The notes: generated from the sequence alone by a model not told the origin. DNA of 35,070 nt from DATFKA01 sp042095835 (GCA_042095835.1 JBELML010000062.1:1-35070), one strand, 5' to 3'. Positions 1-8,892 are shown, counted from the stretch's first letter. Numbers and translations: made by a program.

Positions 1-21
1 CAGACGGTGTATTTTAAAGGA

Positions 22-1029
22 TCAATACTCTACTACAATTTTTCCAAAATGTTGGCCAGAGGCTTGATACATAAAGGCCGGCCCCAGCTGATCTAAAGGA
101 AAGCTTTTATCTAATACAGGAGGTAAACCATTGACGTTAATTGCATTAACCATTGCCTCTTGCATCACTCTACTACCCACAGCTATACCTGTCATTTGTA
201 TATGCTTGAAGAATAATTTTGGAAAGGTGATTTGCCCTTTGCGCCCATCTCCAAGTATACCTATCGAAATAACTTTTCCGCCTATTGCGGCTGCTTCAAT
301 AGATTGTTGCATCGTGGAACCACCACCAACATCCAAGACTAGATCAGCCCCGCCTGTGGCTTTAAAGATGGTCTTCCCCCAGCGCTCGTCTTCCTTGTAG
401 TTATATACTTGAGAGGCGCCCATAGCTTTGAGCCTTTCTGCTTTTTCGGGAGAGCTGGTTGTAGCAATGACTTTGGCACCAGCCATTATAGCAAATTGCA
501 AACCAAAGATAGACATACCACCCGATCCCTCGATCAATACCGTTTGACCAGCTTGGATTTGGCCTTCTACCATCACCGCTCGCCATGCCGTAAGAGCGGC
601 ACAAGGTAGAGTAGCAGCCTGGGCATAATTGTACCCTTCAGGAATAGCCGTTAAAGCCTCTGCTGAAACACAGGAATGTTCTGCTGCATATCCATTTACG
701 GTCTCTCCTGAAATGAACTTTGTTTTATTTAATGTAGGTTTGCCTTCTATCCACTTTGGGAAAAAAAGCGACATGACCTGGTCGCCTACCTTCCATTGAT
801 CAACACCTTTGCCAAGAGCTACTATCTCACCAGCACCGTCAGACATGGTAATACGCCCATCAGGCACAGGAATAAAACCAAAGGCTACTAATAAATCATG
901 GTAATTTAAGGAGGTAGCGTGCCATCTGACCAATACTTCGCCTACTGCTGGTTCAGGCGTATCAGATTCAATAAGGTGTAAATTTTCAAAGCTTCCAGCT
1001 TGGGCATTTTTAATTTGTACAGACTGCAT
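22..1029 (-). CDS. Zinc-binding-type/quinone oxidoreductase-like alcohol dehydrogenase (MDR superfamily)
   Basis: This 335-residue protein has the two-part layout of medium-chain dehydrogenases/reductases. The N-terminal GroES-like part contains HATSLNYHDLL and a GxGxVDQWKVGDQV-type stretch. It is followed by a Rossmann domain with the nucleotide-binding motif IEGSGGMSIFGLQFA at about residue 166 and a downstream TTSSPEKAERLKAMGA segment. The cysteine cluster of structural-zinc alcohol dehydrogenases is not evident, so it is closer to the quinone-oxidoreductase branch and probably uses NAD(P)H. The substrate cannot be read from the sequence. The gene starts at an ATG and is transcribed away from the acyl-CoA gene block, sharing about 100 bp of divergent promoter region with the enoyl-CoA hydratase. 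Family confidence is high and specific function is unknown. Confidence 0.85.
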   Translation of the reverse strand: MQSVQIKNAQAGSFENLHLIESDTPEPAVGEVLVRWHATSLNYHDLLVAFGFIPVPDGRITMSDGAGEIVALGKGVDQWKVGDQVMSLFFPKWIEGKPTLNKTKFISGETVNGYAAEHSCVSAEALTAIPEGYNYAQAATLPCAALTAWRAVMVEGQIQAGQTVLIEGSGGMSIFGLQFAIMAGAKVIATTSSPEKAERLKAMGASQVYNYKEDERWGKTIFKATGGADLVLDVGGGSTMQQSIEAAAIGGKVISIGILGDGRKGQITFPKLFFKHIQMTGIAVGSRVMQEAMVNAINVNGLPPVLDKSFPLDQLGPAFMYQASGQHFGKIVVEY

Positions 1030-1131
1030 GATTCAGGTATGTTTTATAAGATGAACTAAGCTAATAGTACTTCGTTAATTTCTTATACAAGAATAATCTT
1101 TATTTTGGGACAAATTAGTAAAAACCAAATA

Positions 1132-1908
1132 ATGCCGCCCTTAACCAAAGAACTTTTGCCCAATGGCGTACTATGGCTGACCATGGACCGACCCGAGGTC
1201 CGAAATGCCTTCGATGATCACCAAATCGAACGGCTGACCCAAGCAATAGAAGCTGCTGCTGTGGATGAGCAAGTGCGGGTGCTGGTATTGGCTTCTAAAG
1301 GAAAACATTTCTGTGCAGGAGGTGATCTCAACTATATGCGTCGGATGGGAACAATGGACTATGAAGAAAATTTTGCCGATGCTCAGAAATTAGCAAGATT
1401 GATGTATGTTCTCAACTTCTTTCCTAAACCAACGATTATTCGAGTGCAAGGTGCCGCATTTGGGGGAGGCGTCGGCTTGATCAGCTGCGGAGATATTGTG
1501 ATCGGCAGTCCATTTGCCAAACTGTCTCTGAGTGAAGTAAAGATAGGTATGGTACCTGCGACTATTGCACCTTACGTGATTAAAGCGATTGGACAAAGGG
1601 CTGCCAGGCGCTTATTTCTCACCGGAGAGTTGATCGAAGCGAAAAAAGGACTCGACCTGGGCTTTCTCAGTGAAATAGTAGAATTGGAGCATCTAGATCA
1701 ACGTGTACAGGAAATAGCTGATCAAATTATTCAGAATGCTCCCCAAGCTTTAGCAAAAGCTAAAAAAATCATCTTCGATATCGGAGAGCATGCCATCGAT
1801 GATCAGATGATCCAATATACCTGTGAAGTTATAGCAAAAGCAAGAAATAGCGCTGAAGGTAAGGAAGGGCTTTCTGCATTTTTAGAAAAGCGGAAACCCA
1901 ATTGGTAA
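1132..1908 (+). CDS. Enoyl-CoA hydratase/isomerase family protein, methylglutaconyl-CoA hydratase-like
   Basis: This crotonase-fold protein is about 258 residues from the ATG at 1132. A TTG at 1105 would add nine residues, but the family normally begins near the PPLTKELLPNGVLWLTMDRP segment, so the ATG is preferred. Visible motifs are the NAFDD acyl-CoA contact, the oxyanion-hole segments KHFCAGGDL and GAAFGGGVGL, and LSEVKIGMVPATIAPYV, which carries the catalytic-type glutamate. The pattern SEVxxGxVPATI followed by RRLFLTGE resembles the methylglutaconyl-CoA hydratases of leucine degradation. That assignment is inference, because crotonases differ in substrate with little change in motif. 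It heads the acyl-CoA carboxylase and mutase gene series, which supports a role in branched-chain acyl-CoA breakdown. Confidence 0.8.
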   Translation: MPPLTKELLPNGVLWLTMDRPEVRNAFDDHQIERLTQAIEAAAVDEQVRVLVLASKGKHFCAGGDLNYMRRMGTMDYEENFADAQKLARLMYVLNFFPKPTIIRVQGAAFGGGVGLISCGDIVIGSPFAKLSLSEVKIGMVPATIAPYVIKAIGQRAARRLFLTGELIEAKKGLDLGFLSEIVELEHLDQRVQEIADQIIQNAPQALAKAKKIIFDIGEHAIDDQMIQYTCEVIAKARNSAEGKEGLSAFLEKRKPNW

Positions 1909-1918
1909 ATCATCTACA

Positions 1919-1931
1919 GTGATTTAATCAC
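1919..1931. promoter_or_regulatory. Palindromic site upstream of the carboxylase/mutase genes (tentative operator)
   Basis: GTGATTTAATCAC is a perfect 6+1+6 palindrome in the 107-bp gap between the hydratase gene and the biotin carrier protein gene, about 85 bp before the latter's start. Its symmetry would suit a dimeric regulator, but only one copy was noticed and a short palindrome can occur by chance. Confidence 0.2.
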
Positions 1932-2015
1932 CACCTCAGTAGTAAATTATATGAGAAAAGTCATTGATTACACAAGGCTTGAATCTTAATATGCAGTCTC
2001 AATTAACACAAAAAC

Positions 2016-2495
2016 ATGAGTACATTCGATATTACGATTGGCGAATCCACCACTACGCTTAGTCCAGCAGATTTATCTCAATACGATATTGCAGAACTTG
2101 GAGCAGGTAAATATCACATCTTACACAACAACAAAGCTTTCCACGTGGAAATTACTCAGATTGACCGCAACCAAAGATGGGTTGAATTGACGGTCAATGA
2201 TGTCCCTTTTAGTGCCAAAATTGAAGATGCTTTTGATATCCTTGCTAAGAAAATGGGCTTACACGCGCAGGCAAGTCAAAAGATGACAAATGTGAAAGCA
2301 CCAATGCCGGGCTTGGTTTTAGAAGTGATGATTGAAGTAGGAGCTGCTGTAGAAAAAGGTACCGCTTTATTGATTTTAGAAGCCATGAAAATGGAAAATG
2401 TCATCAAAGCAGATGGCGAAGGTGTTGTAAAGTCTATTGAGGTTATCCAAGGAGCAGCGGTAGACAAGGGGCAGATATTAATTGAAATGGAATAA
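2016..2495 (+). CDS. Biotin carboxyl carrier protein of an acyl-CoA carboxylase
   Basis: The 159-residue protein ends in a biotinyl/lipoyl domain (about residues 90-159). The domain has the biotinylation motif EAMKMEN, in which K125 is the expected biotin-bearing lysine, preceded by the usual KAPMPGLVLEV strand. The N-terminal half (residues 1-85) is a less conserved assembly region similar to the linker that precedes BCCP domains of propionyl-CoA carboxylase alpha subunits. Here carrier and biotin carboxylase are separate genes, whereas in many propionyl-CoA carboxylases they are one chain. The partners are almost certainly the biotin carboxylase at 3599 and the carboxyltransferase at 7349. 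It lies 11 bp upstream of the small mutase subunit, which suggests co-transcription. Confidence 0.9.
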   Translation: MSTFDITIGESTTTLSPADLSQYDIAELGAGKYHILHNNKAFHVEITQIDRNQRWVELTVNDVPFSAKIEDAFDILAKKMGLHAQASQKMTNVKAPMPGLVLEVMIEVGAAVEKGTALLILEAMKMENVIKADGEGVVKSIEVIQGAAVDKGQILIEME

Positions 2496-2506
2496 ACACT
2501 ACGATT

Positions 2507-3571
2507 ATGTTTGAAGTATTCCAAAAAAATAGCAAAGCAGATTGGTTGGCGAAGGTCGAAAAGGACCTGAAGGGCAAATCAAAAATAGAAGACTTCTTCT
2601 GGGAAGCCAATGGCCTGTCTATCAGTCCGTTCTATACCTCAGAAGATACTAATGCTTATCCTCCAATTATTGATCATCGCAGCGATAATCAATGGGCCAT
2701 GGGTTTGCCGATTATTGTAGACGATTATCAGGCTGCGAATCGATTAGCGCTAGATGATCTAAAAAAAGGAGCCTCTGCTTTATTCTTTTATTTTACACAG
2801 CAGCCTACTGAAGCTGAAATCAATCAGCTATTAGACGGCATTCAATTAGAATGGATCAATACTTTTTTTGAAGGAAATATTGAGTCTGATTTTATAGCGC
2901 AGATTGACCAGTGGCTCATCGATCATCAGCAGGATTCCACCAAGGTATCTACCGCTTTTTATACCAAAGGAGCCCCTAATCTAGCCCATTCTATTGACCT
3001 CAATAAATGGCCACAAGCAAGATTTTTTACAATAGATACTCGTAAGGGCCAAAATCCTCTACTAGATTTATTGATAAAGACGAATCAGCTTTTTCAGCAG
3101 CTAGCTAAAGCGCAAGAGAATACCCAGCTAGTCGAGCATATTCAGTTTGTTTTCCATTTGGAAACTGATTATTTCTTGGGCATCGCTCAACTTCGGGCTG
3201 CAAGATTATTGTGGAAACAAGTATGCGAAGCATGGCAAATTGAGACTCAAAAACCAGCCAATTTTTTGGTGTTCATCCATCCAAACTCCTTTGGAAATGA
3301 TGAGCATTATAATAAAATCAGGATGACTACTCAAGCAATGTCAGCCGTTATTGGAGGCGCCACTCAATTATGTCTGCGGCCTTCAGATGCGATGCAGCAT
3401 AAAAATGGGACTATATTCTCTAGAAGAATCGCTTTGAATGTACATCATTTATTACAACAGGAGAGCTACCTTGATCGGGTGATTGATCCAGCGGCAGGTT
3501 CCTATTTTATAGAGCACCTAAGCGATGAATTGGCAGAAAAGGCCTGGAATGAGTTTAAACAAATCAATTAA
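2507..3571 (+). CDS. mutA: Methylmalonyl-CoA mutase small (beta) subunit, short form without B12 domain
   Basis: This 354-residue protein is homologous to the mutase TIM barrel but much reduced. The C-terminal end, VIDPAAGSYFIEHLSDELAEKAW, matches VVDPWGGSYYIEYLTHELAHKAW of the large subunit encoded downstream, and LGIAQLRAARLLWKQV matches its MEIAKLRAARMLW helix. It lacks the catalytic SGYHMxEAG segment and ends at the barrel, so there is no cobalamin-binding domain. It therefore should not be catalytic and probably serves as the structural partner of the large subunit. Classical small subunits of about 600 residues keep a degenerate B12 domain; shorter ones are known in Bacteroidota. It lies 11 bp after the biotin carrier gene and 27 bp before the biotin carboxylase gene, so the carboxylase and mutase genes interleave. 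Confidence 0.85.
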   Translation: MFEVFQKNSKADWLAKVEKDLKGKSKIEDFFWEANGLSISPFYTSEDTNAYPPIIDHRSDNQWAMGLPIIVDDYQAANRLALDDLKKGASALFFYFTQQPTEAEINQLLDGIQLEWINTFFEGNIESDFIAQIDQWLIDHQQDSTKVSTAFYTKGAPNLAHSIDLNKWPQARFFTIDTRKGQNPLLDLLIKTNQLFQQLAKAQENTQLVEHIQFVFHLETDYFLGIAQLRAARLLWKQVCEAWQIETQKPANFLVFIHPNSFGNDEHYNKIRMTTQAMSAVIGGATQLCLRPSDAMQHKNGTIFSRRIALNVHHLLQQESYLDRVIDPAAGSYFIEHLSDELAEKAWNEFKQIN

Positions 3572-3598
3572 AATAAGCAACCATAAAAACAATATTTT

Positions 3599-5071
3599 AT
3601 GCGAAAGATACTGATTGCTAACCGTGGCGAAATTGCATTGAGAGTAATGCGAACAGCCAAGAAAATGGGTATAAAAACGGTTGCTGTTTTTTCTGAGGCA
3701 GATCGAAATGCACTCCACGTACGAATGGCCGATGAAGCCGTTTACCTAGGGGCAGCTCCTTCTTCAGAATCCTATTTAGTGATGGAAAAGGTCATTGATG
3801 CTGCCAAACAAACTGGAGCGGAGGGTATCCATCCGGGCTATGGGTTTTTAAGTGAAAATGCCGTATTTGCCCAGATGGTTGAAGATAATGGGATTACATT
3901 TATTGGCCCTCGACCACATGCTATTCGGGTAATGGGATCAAAATTGGCAGCTAAAGAAGCCGTGAAGAAATATGATATCCCAATGGTACCAGGTATCGAT
4001 GAAGCTATTACGGATATAGGCTTAGCTAAAGAAATTGCTCAAAAGATTGGTTTCCCTGTATTGATTAAAGCTTCTGCTGGTGGAGGTGGTAAAGGAATGC
4101 GTATCGTCGAAAGTCTAGAAACGCTGGAGGAAGGTATGCAGCGGGCGATAAGTGAGGCTACTTCTGCTTTTGGAGATGGATCGGTCTTTATTGAAAAGTA
4201 TGTTACCTCACCTCGGCACATCGAGATCCAAGTCATGGCTGATACTCATGGCAATGTTGTCCATTTATTTGAGCGAGAATGTAGTATTCAACGTCGACAC
4301 CAGAAAGTGGTAGAGGAAGCACCCTCGGCCGTCCTTACACCTGAGTTAAGAGATCAAATGGGTAGCGCTGCGGTTGATGTCGCCAAAGCCTGTGATTACG
4401 TAGGAGCTGGTACCGTGGAGTTTTTATTAGATGCTGAGCACAACTTTTATTTCCTGGAGATGAATACCAGACTTCAGGTAGAGCATCCTGTGACGGAATT
4501 AATTACTGGAGTAGATTTGGTGGAGCAACAAATCAAAGTAGCCAGAGGAGAGGTGTTGTCTATCCAACAAGAATATCTGGAGATCAATGGTCATGCCTTA
4601 GAATTGCGGGTTTACGCAGAGGATCCACTGAATAATTTCCTGCCAAGTGTAGGTACCCTGGAGCGCTATGAAAGACCAGTTGGGCCAGCTATACGCTTAG
4701 ATGATGCTTACGAGTCAGGTATGGATATTCCTATTTACTATGATCCAATGATTGCCAAGCTGATTACTTTCGGTAAAAATCGGGATGAAGCCATCCAGCA
4801 AATGAAAGATGCTATACGCCAATATAAAATCGAGGGCGTGGAGACGACTTTGCCTTTTGGTGCATATGTATGCGATCATATTTCTTTTACTTCAGGTGAA
4901 TTTGATACCCACTTTGTAAAAGACTATTACAATCCAGAGGCTATAAAAGAAGAAGAAAAAGAGAAAAAGGCCATAGCGGCAGTGATGGCGCTAAGAGCTT
5001 ATCTAGATGCTCAAAAAGAACTGACTGTTGCTAATGGAGGTCAATCTAATTGGCGAGCGAACAGACTTTAA
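3599..5071 (+). CDS. Biotin carboxylase subunit of acyl-CoA (propionyl-CoA) carboxylase
   Basis: The 490-residue protein carries a complete biotin carboxylase. MRKILIANRGEIALRVMRT opens the N-terminal domain, and the ATP-grasp glycine loop KASAGGGGKGMRIV lies at about residues 155-168. The metal and bicarbonate site contains EMNTRLQVEHPVTE, and the C-terminal domain contains the RVYAEDP segment. It carboxylates biotin on the separate carrier protein using ATP and bicarbonate. The last 40 residues after the conserved core are charged and alanine-rich (KEEEKEKKAIAAVMALRAYL) and resemble the start of the linker found in longer alpha subunits, but no biotinyl domain follows. Its position between the two mutase genes supports a propionyl-CoA carboxylase role rather than fatty-acid synthesis (inference from context). 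Confidence 0.92.
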   Translation: MRKILIANRGEIALRVMRTAKKMGIKTVAVFSEADRNALHVRMADEAVYLGAAPSSESYLVMEKVIDAAKQTGAEGIHPGYGFLSENAVFAQMVEDNGITFIGPRPHAIRVMGSKLAAKEAVKKYDIPMVPGIDEAITDIGLAKEIAQKIGFPVLIKASAGGGGKGMRIVESLETLEEGMQRAISEATSAFGDGSVFIEKYVTSPRHIEIQVMADTHGNVVHLFERECSIQRRHQKVVEEAPSAVLTPELRDQMGSAAVDVAKACDYVGAGTVEFLLDAEHNFYFLEMNTRLQVEHPVTELITGVDLVEQQIKVARGEVLSIQQEYLEINGHALELRVYAEDPLNNFLPSVGTLERYERPVGPAIRLDDAYESGMDIPIYYDPMIAKLITFGKNRDEAIQQMKDAIRQYKIEGVETTLPFGAYVCDHISFTSGEFDTHFVKDYYNPEAIKEEEKEKKAIAAVMALRAYLDAQKELTVANGGQSNWRANRL

Positions 5072-5101
5072 TGATAGAAAAAGTGGTCTCACTCAAAATG
5101 A

Positions 5102-7249
5102 ATGGACATGCAACAACCAGATTTTAAAAATATTGACTTTCGACGGCAAGCGAATCCGGAAACAAAGCTATCACAAAAGTGGACTAGCTCAGAAGGGATA
5201 GAAGTCAAGCCTATCTATAATTCATCTGAAACAGAAGCCTTCGAGCATTTAGATTTTGTAGCTGGTTTACCTCCTTTTTTGAGGGGCCCTTATAGCTCCA
5301 TGTACGCTGGTAGACCCTGGACAATTCGACAGTACGCTGGCTTTTCTACTGCTCAAGAAAGCAATGCTTTTTATCGGCGCAATTTAGCTCAAGGGCAAAA
5401 GGGACTTTCCGTAGCCTTTGATTTAGCGACCCACCGAGGCTATGATTCTGATCATCCAAGAGTACAAGGAGATGTAGGTATGGCTGGGGTAGCGATTGAC
5501 ACAGTAGAGGATATGAAGCAGTTGTTTGATCAGATTCCGCTTGACAAGATGTCGGTGTCGATGACGATGAACGGAGCTGTTATTCCGATCGTAGCTTTTT
5601 ATATCGTCGCAGCCCAAGAGCAGGGCGTAGACCAAAGTCTATTAAGTGGTACGATCCAAAATGACATCCTCAAGGAGTTTATGGTGAGGAATACCTATAT
5701 CTATCCACCAATGCCGTCTATGCGGATTATCGGCGATATTTTTGAATATACCTCTAAGTATATTCCCCGTTTTAACTCCATCAGTATCAGTGGCTATCAT
5801 ATGCATGAGGCCGGGGCGAGCGCGGATATAGAATTGGCTTATACCTTGGCAGATGGATTAGAATATATCAGGACGGGTATTGCTGCTGGCTTAGATATTG
5901 ATGATTTTGCTCCACGTTTATCTTTTTTCTGGGGAATTGGGATGAATCATTTTATGGAGATTGCCAAATTGCGGGCGGCTCGGATGTTATGGGCAAAGAT
6001 CGTTAAGCAATTCAACCCGAAGAATCCGAAATCAATGGCGCTGCGTACGCATAGCCAGACCTCCGGCTGGTCACTGACTGCTCAGGATCCTTTTAACAAT
6101 ATAGCACGTACAACTATCGAAGCGATGGGTGCTACTTTGGGAGGTACACAGTCTTTGCACACCAACTCCTTGGATGAAGCCATTGCTTTGCCTACAGATT
6201 TTTCTGCAAAAATTGCCAGAGATACGCAGAAGTACCTCCAAGAGGAAACAGGCATCATCAAGGTGGTTGATCCTTGGGGCGGTTCCTATTATATAGAATA
6301 TTTAACCCATGAATTGGCTCATAAAGCCTGGGCCTTGATTCAAGAAATCGAGGAGCTTGGAGGCATGGCCAAGGCAATTGAAAATGGACTGCCAAAATTG
6401 AGAATTGAAGAGGCTGCCGCACGGAAACAGGCAAGAATTGACAGTGGTGTCGATAAAATAATAGGTGTCAACCTTTTCTTAAATGAGGATGAGGAGGAAG
6501 CTTTAGATGTATTAGAGGTGGATAATACGGCCGTTCGTCATGCTCAGGTGGAGCAGATACAAGCAATTAAAGCAGAACGCGACCAAGTAGCGGTAAACAA
6601 GACACTCGATCAGCTAGCTAAGTGTGCAGAGACGGGCGAAGGAAACTTATTGCACTTCGCAATTGAAGCGGCGAAAGCACGCGCCACACTCGGAGAAATC
6701 TCCTACGCTATGGAAAAACACTTTGGAAGATACCAAGCGACCACTCGTACCATTGCAGGAGCCTACTCCAATGAAATCGCTAATGATCAAGACTTTTTAC
6801 GAGCCAGGGAGTTGTCCGATCTTTTTCAGGAGAAAGAAGGACGAAGACCAAGGATAATGGTCGCCAAATTAGGCCAGGATGGACACGATCGGGGAGCAAA
6901 GGTGATTGCAACGAGTTTTGCGGATATTGGTTTCGATGTAGATGTGGGGCCATTATTCCAAACACCAGAAGAGGCCGCTCGCCAAGCGGCAGAAAATGAC
7001 GTACATATTCTAGGTATATCCTCCTTAGCAGCAGGACATAAGACACTGGTGCCACAAGTAATAGAAGAACTCAGAAAACTTGGTCGGGAAGATATAATGG
7101 TGATCACTGGAGGAGTGATTCCGCCACAAGACTATGATTACCTTTTCGATAAAGGTGTAGTTGGTGTCTTTGGTCCGGGTACTGTTATTGCCAAGGCGGC
7201 AAGCCAAATATTGGAGATTATGCTCTCCTACGAAGAATCAGAAGTTTAA
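5102..7249 (+). CDS. mutB: Methylmalonyl-CoA mutase large (alpha) subunit
   Basis: The 715-residue enzyme isomerises (R)-methylmalonyl-CoA to succinyl-CoA using adenosylcobalamin. The TIM barrel holds the substrate-specificity pair Y78 (RQYAGF) and R196 (VRNTYI) and the catalytic H233 (SGYHMHEAG). Spacings of 118 and 37 residues equal those of Y89, R207 and H244 in the Propionibacterium enzyme, so this is a true methylmalonyl-CoA mutase. The C-terminal B12 domain (about residues 585-715) has the base-off ligand motif D593-G-H595-D-R-G. An ATG two codons downstream is an alternative start. The gene sits 30 bp after the biotin carboxylase gene. No separate MeaB chaperone gene is in the window; the G-domain of IcmF is the only such domain here. 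Confidence 0.96.
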   Translation: MDMQQPDFKNIDFRRQANPETKLSQKWTSSEGIEVKPIYNSSETEAFEHLDFVAGLPPFLRGPYSSMYAGRPWTIRQYAGFSTAQESNAFYRRNLAQGQKGLSVAFDLATHRGYDSDHPRVQGDVGMAGVAIDTVEDMKQLFDQIPLDKMSVSMTMNGAVIPIVAFYIVAAQEQGVDQSLLSGTIQNDILKEFMVRNTYIYPPMPSMRIIGDIFEYTSKYIPRFNSISISGYHMHEAGASADIELAYTLADGLEYIRTGIAAGLDIDDFAPRLSFFWGIGMNHFMEIAKLRAARMLWAKIVKQFNPKNPKSMALRTHSQTSGWSLTAQDPFNNIARTTIEAMGATLGGTQSLHTNSLDEAIALPTDFSAKIARDTQKYLQEETGIIKVVDPWGGSYYIEYLTHELAHKAWALIQEIEELGGMAKAIENGLPKLRIEEAAARKQARIDSGVDKIIGVNLFLNEDEEEALDVLEVDNTAVRHAQVEQIQAIKAERDQVAVNKTLDQLAKCAETGEGNLLHFAIEAAKARATLGEISYAMEKHFGRYQATTRTIAGAYSNEIANDQDFLRARELSDLFQEKEGRRPRIMVAKLGQDGHDRGAKVIATSFADIGFDVDVGPLFQTPEEAARQAAENDVHILGISSLAAGHKTLVPQVIEELRKLGREDIMVITGGVIPPQDYDYLFDKGVVGVFGPGTVIAKAASQILEIMLSYEESEV

Positions 7250-7276
7250 GGGACTATTGAATTCTTAAAGCTTCTG
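7239..7276 (+). terminator. Hairpin over the mutB stop codon (possible attenuator or processing site)
   Basis: CAGAAGTTTAAG (7239-7250) pairs with CTTAAAGCTTCTG (7264-7276) as 12 base pairs with one bulged G and a 13-nt loop. The left arm contains the mutB stop codon. No T-run follows, so it may reduce read-through or protect the transcript end rather than stop transcription into the carboxyltransferase gene. Confidence 0.4.
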
Positions 7277-7283
7277 GCTCCAA

Positions 7284-7343
7284 ATTATTACAACATTAAC
7301 TTCTACCTAGGCTCAGGCACAGGTAGACCAGCATTACAACATT
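7284..7343 (+). promoter_or_regulatory. Hairpin leader element, copy A (upstream of carboxyltransferase gene)
   Basis: TCTACCT (7302-7308) and AGGTAGA (7321-7327) form a 7-bp stem with a 12-nt loop, ending 21 nt before the start codon. The stem is bracketed by ATTATTACAACATT (7284-7297) and CATTACAACATT (7332-7343). Related elements in the same orientation relative to the gene lie before the dihydrolipoyl dehydrogenase gene and the 2TM-protein gene. Whether it acts as DNA or as RNA leader is unknown. Confidence 0.5.
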
Positions 7344-7348
7344 TTGCC

Positions 7349-8878
7349 ATGATGAACCTACAAGAAAGATTAGCTGCTGCAAAACTTGGCGGTGGTCAAC
7401 AAAGAATAGATAAACAGCATGCTAAAGGTAAGCTTACCGCCAGAGAGAGGATTCATTTTTTATTAGACGAAGGCTCCTTTGAAGAAATTGGAATCTTGGT
7501 GACCCATCGTACCAAAGACTTTGGTATGGAGGATCAAATCTTCTACGGTGATGGTGTAGTCACGGGTTATGGTACCGTTGATGGTAGATTGGTCTATGTA
7601 TTCGCCCAAGACTTTACCGTATTCGGAGGCGCTTTATCAGAGACTCATGCCGAAAAAATCTGCAAAATCATGGATATGGCTATGAAAGTTGGTGCGCCAC
7701 TCATTGGCTTGAATGATAGTGGAGGCGCACGTATCCAGGAAGGTGTTCGATCATTAGGTGGCTATGCAGATATCTTTTATCGAAATGTAATGGCCTCTGG
7801 TGTTATTCCGCAGATTTCAGCGATCATGGGCCCATGTGCCGGCGGTGCTGTTTATTCTCCCGCGATGACAGATTTTACCATTATGGTTGAAGAGACCAGT
7901 TATATGTTTGTGACGGGACCTAATGTTGTAAAAACCGTAACCAACGAGGAAGTAAGCTCCGAGGAACTTGGTGGGGCCAGCGCCCATTCAACAAAGTCTG
8001 GGGTTACTCACCTTACAGCTACTAATGACTTGGATTGCATTTTACAAATAAAGAAACTACTGTCTTATCTACCTCAAAATTGTGAGGATAAACCCAAAAC
8101 GCTCCCTTACGAACTTGGAGATGAAGTCCGCCAACAGCTCGATGATATCATACCAGAAAGTGCCAACCAACCTTATGATATGCGAGAGGTTATTGGTGGA
8201 ATTGTCGATCAAGATTCCTTTTATGAAATACACGAAAACTACGCAGATAATATCGTAGTTGGTTTTGCGAGGATAGCTGGTAGGAGTATTGGTATCGTGG
8301 CTAATCAACCAATGAGCTTGGCAGGTGTTTTAGATGTAGATAGTTCTAAAAAAGCGGCTCGATTTACGAGGACTTGTGATTGCTTTAATGTACCATTGCT
8401 GGTATTAGTAGATGTACCAGGTTTTTTACCCGGAACAGACCAAGAGTGGAATGGGATCATCACCAATGGAGCAAAACTGTTGTACGCGCTTAGCGAAGCT
8501 ACGGTACCTAGAGTGACGGTGATTACGCGGAAGGCCTACGGTGGTGCCTACGATGTGATGAACTCCAAGCATATAGGAGCTGATATGAACTATGCCTGGC
8601 CGACTGCCGAGATCGCCGTGATGGGAGCTAAAGGAGCTAGTGAAATCATTTTCCGTCGCGAAATTGCGGCAGCAGATGATCCTGTAGAGAAGTTGGCAGA
8701 AAAGGAGGCAGAATATGCAAGCAAGTTTGCTAATCCTTTCCGAGCAGCGCGCCGTGGATTCATCGATGAAGTGATCCAGCCGCATACTACTCGGAGAAAG
8801 TTGATTAAAGCTTTTGCTATGTTAGAAAATAAAGCCACAAAAATCCCGAAGAAAAAACATGGGAATATTCCTTTGTAG
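7349..8878 (+). CDS. pccB: Propionyl-CoA carboxylase beta (carboxyltransferase) subunit
   Basis: The 509-residue protein is a biotin-dependent carboxyltransferase. Its N-terminal crotonase-like half includes GKLTARERIHFLLDEGSFEE and the acyl-CoA oxyanion segment GPCAGGAVYSPAMTDF. Its C-terminal half includes DVPGFLPGTDQEW and TRKAYGGAYDVMNSKH. The aspartate in GGAYDVM and the following YAWPTAEIAVMGAKGA match human PCCB-type enzymes, favouring propionyl-CoA as substrate (established for the family, inferred here). It transfers carboxyl from the biotin carrier protein at 2016 to make methylmalonyl-CoA for the mutase. The first of two adjacent ATG codons is taken as start. The 99-bp leader contains hairpin element A, so this gene may have its own control within the series. 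Confidence 0.92.
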   Translation: MMNLQERLAAAKLGGGQQRIDKQHAKGKLTARERIHFLLDEGSFEEIGILVTHRTKDFGMEDQIFYGDGVVTGYGTVDGRLVYVFAQDFTVFGGALSETHAEKICKIMDMAMKVGAPLIGLNDSGGARIQEGVRSLGGYADIFYRNVMASGVIPQISAIMGPCAGGAVYSPAMTDFTIMVEETSYMFVTGPNVVKTVTNEEVSSEELGGASAHSTKSGVTHLTATNDLDCILQIKKLLSYLPQNCEDKPKTLPYELGDEVRQQLDDIIPESANQPYDMREVIGGIVDQDSFYEIHENYADNIVVGFARIAGRSIGIVANQPMSLAGVLDVDSSKKAARFTRTCDCFNVPLLVLVDVPGFLPGTDQEWNGIITNGAKLLYALSEATVPRVTVITRKAYGGAYDVMNSKHIGADMNYAWPTAEIAVMGAKGASEIIFRREIAAADDPVEKLAEKEAEYASKFANPFRAARRGFIDEVIQPHTTRRKLIKAFAMLENKATKIPKKKHGNIPL

Positions 8879-8892
8879 AAGCAATGATGTAG

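Noticed and set aside
1105..1131. TTG start adding nine residues to the enoyl-CoA hydratase
   Set aside because: The extra residues (MGQISKNQI) are polar and outside the conserved family start; the ATG at 1132 is the more natural choice.
8426..8838. Long minus-strand frames inside the carboxyltransferase gene (82-119 codons)
   Set aside because: They lie opposite a highly conserved gene, give low-complexity or cysteine- and serine-rich proteins with no motif, and are shadows of the real reading frame.
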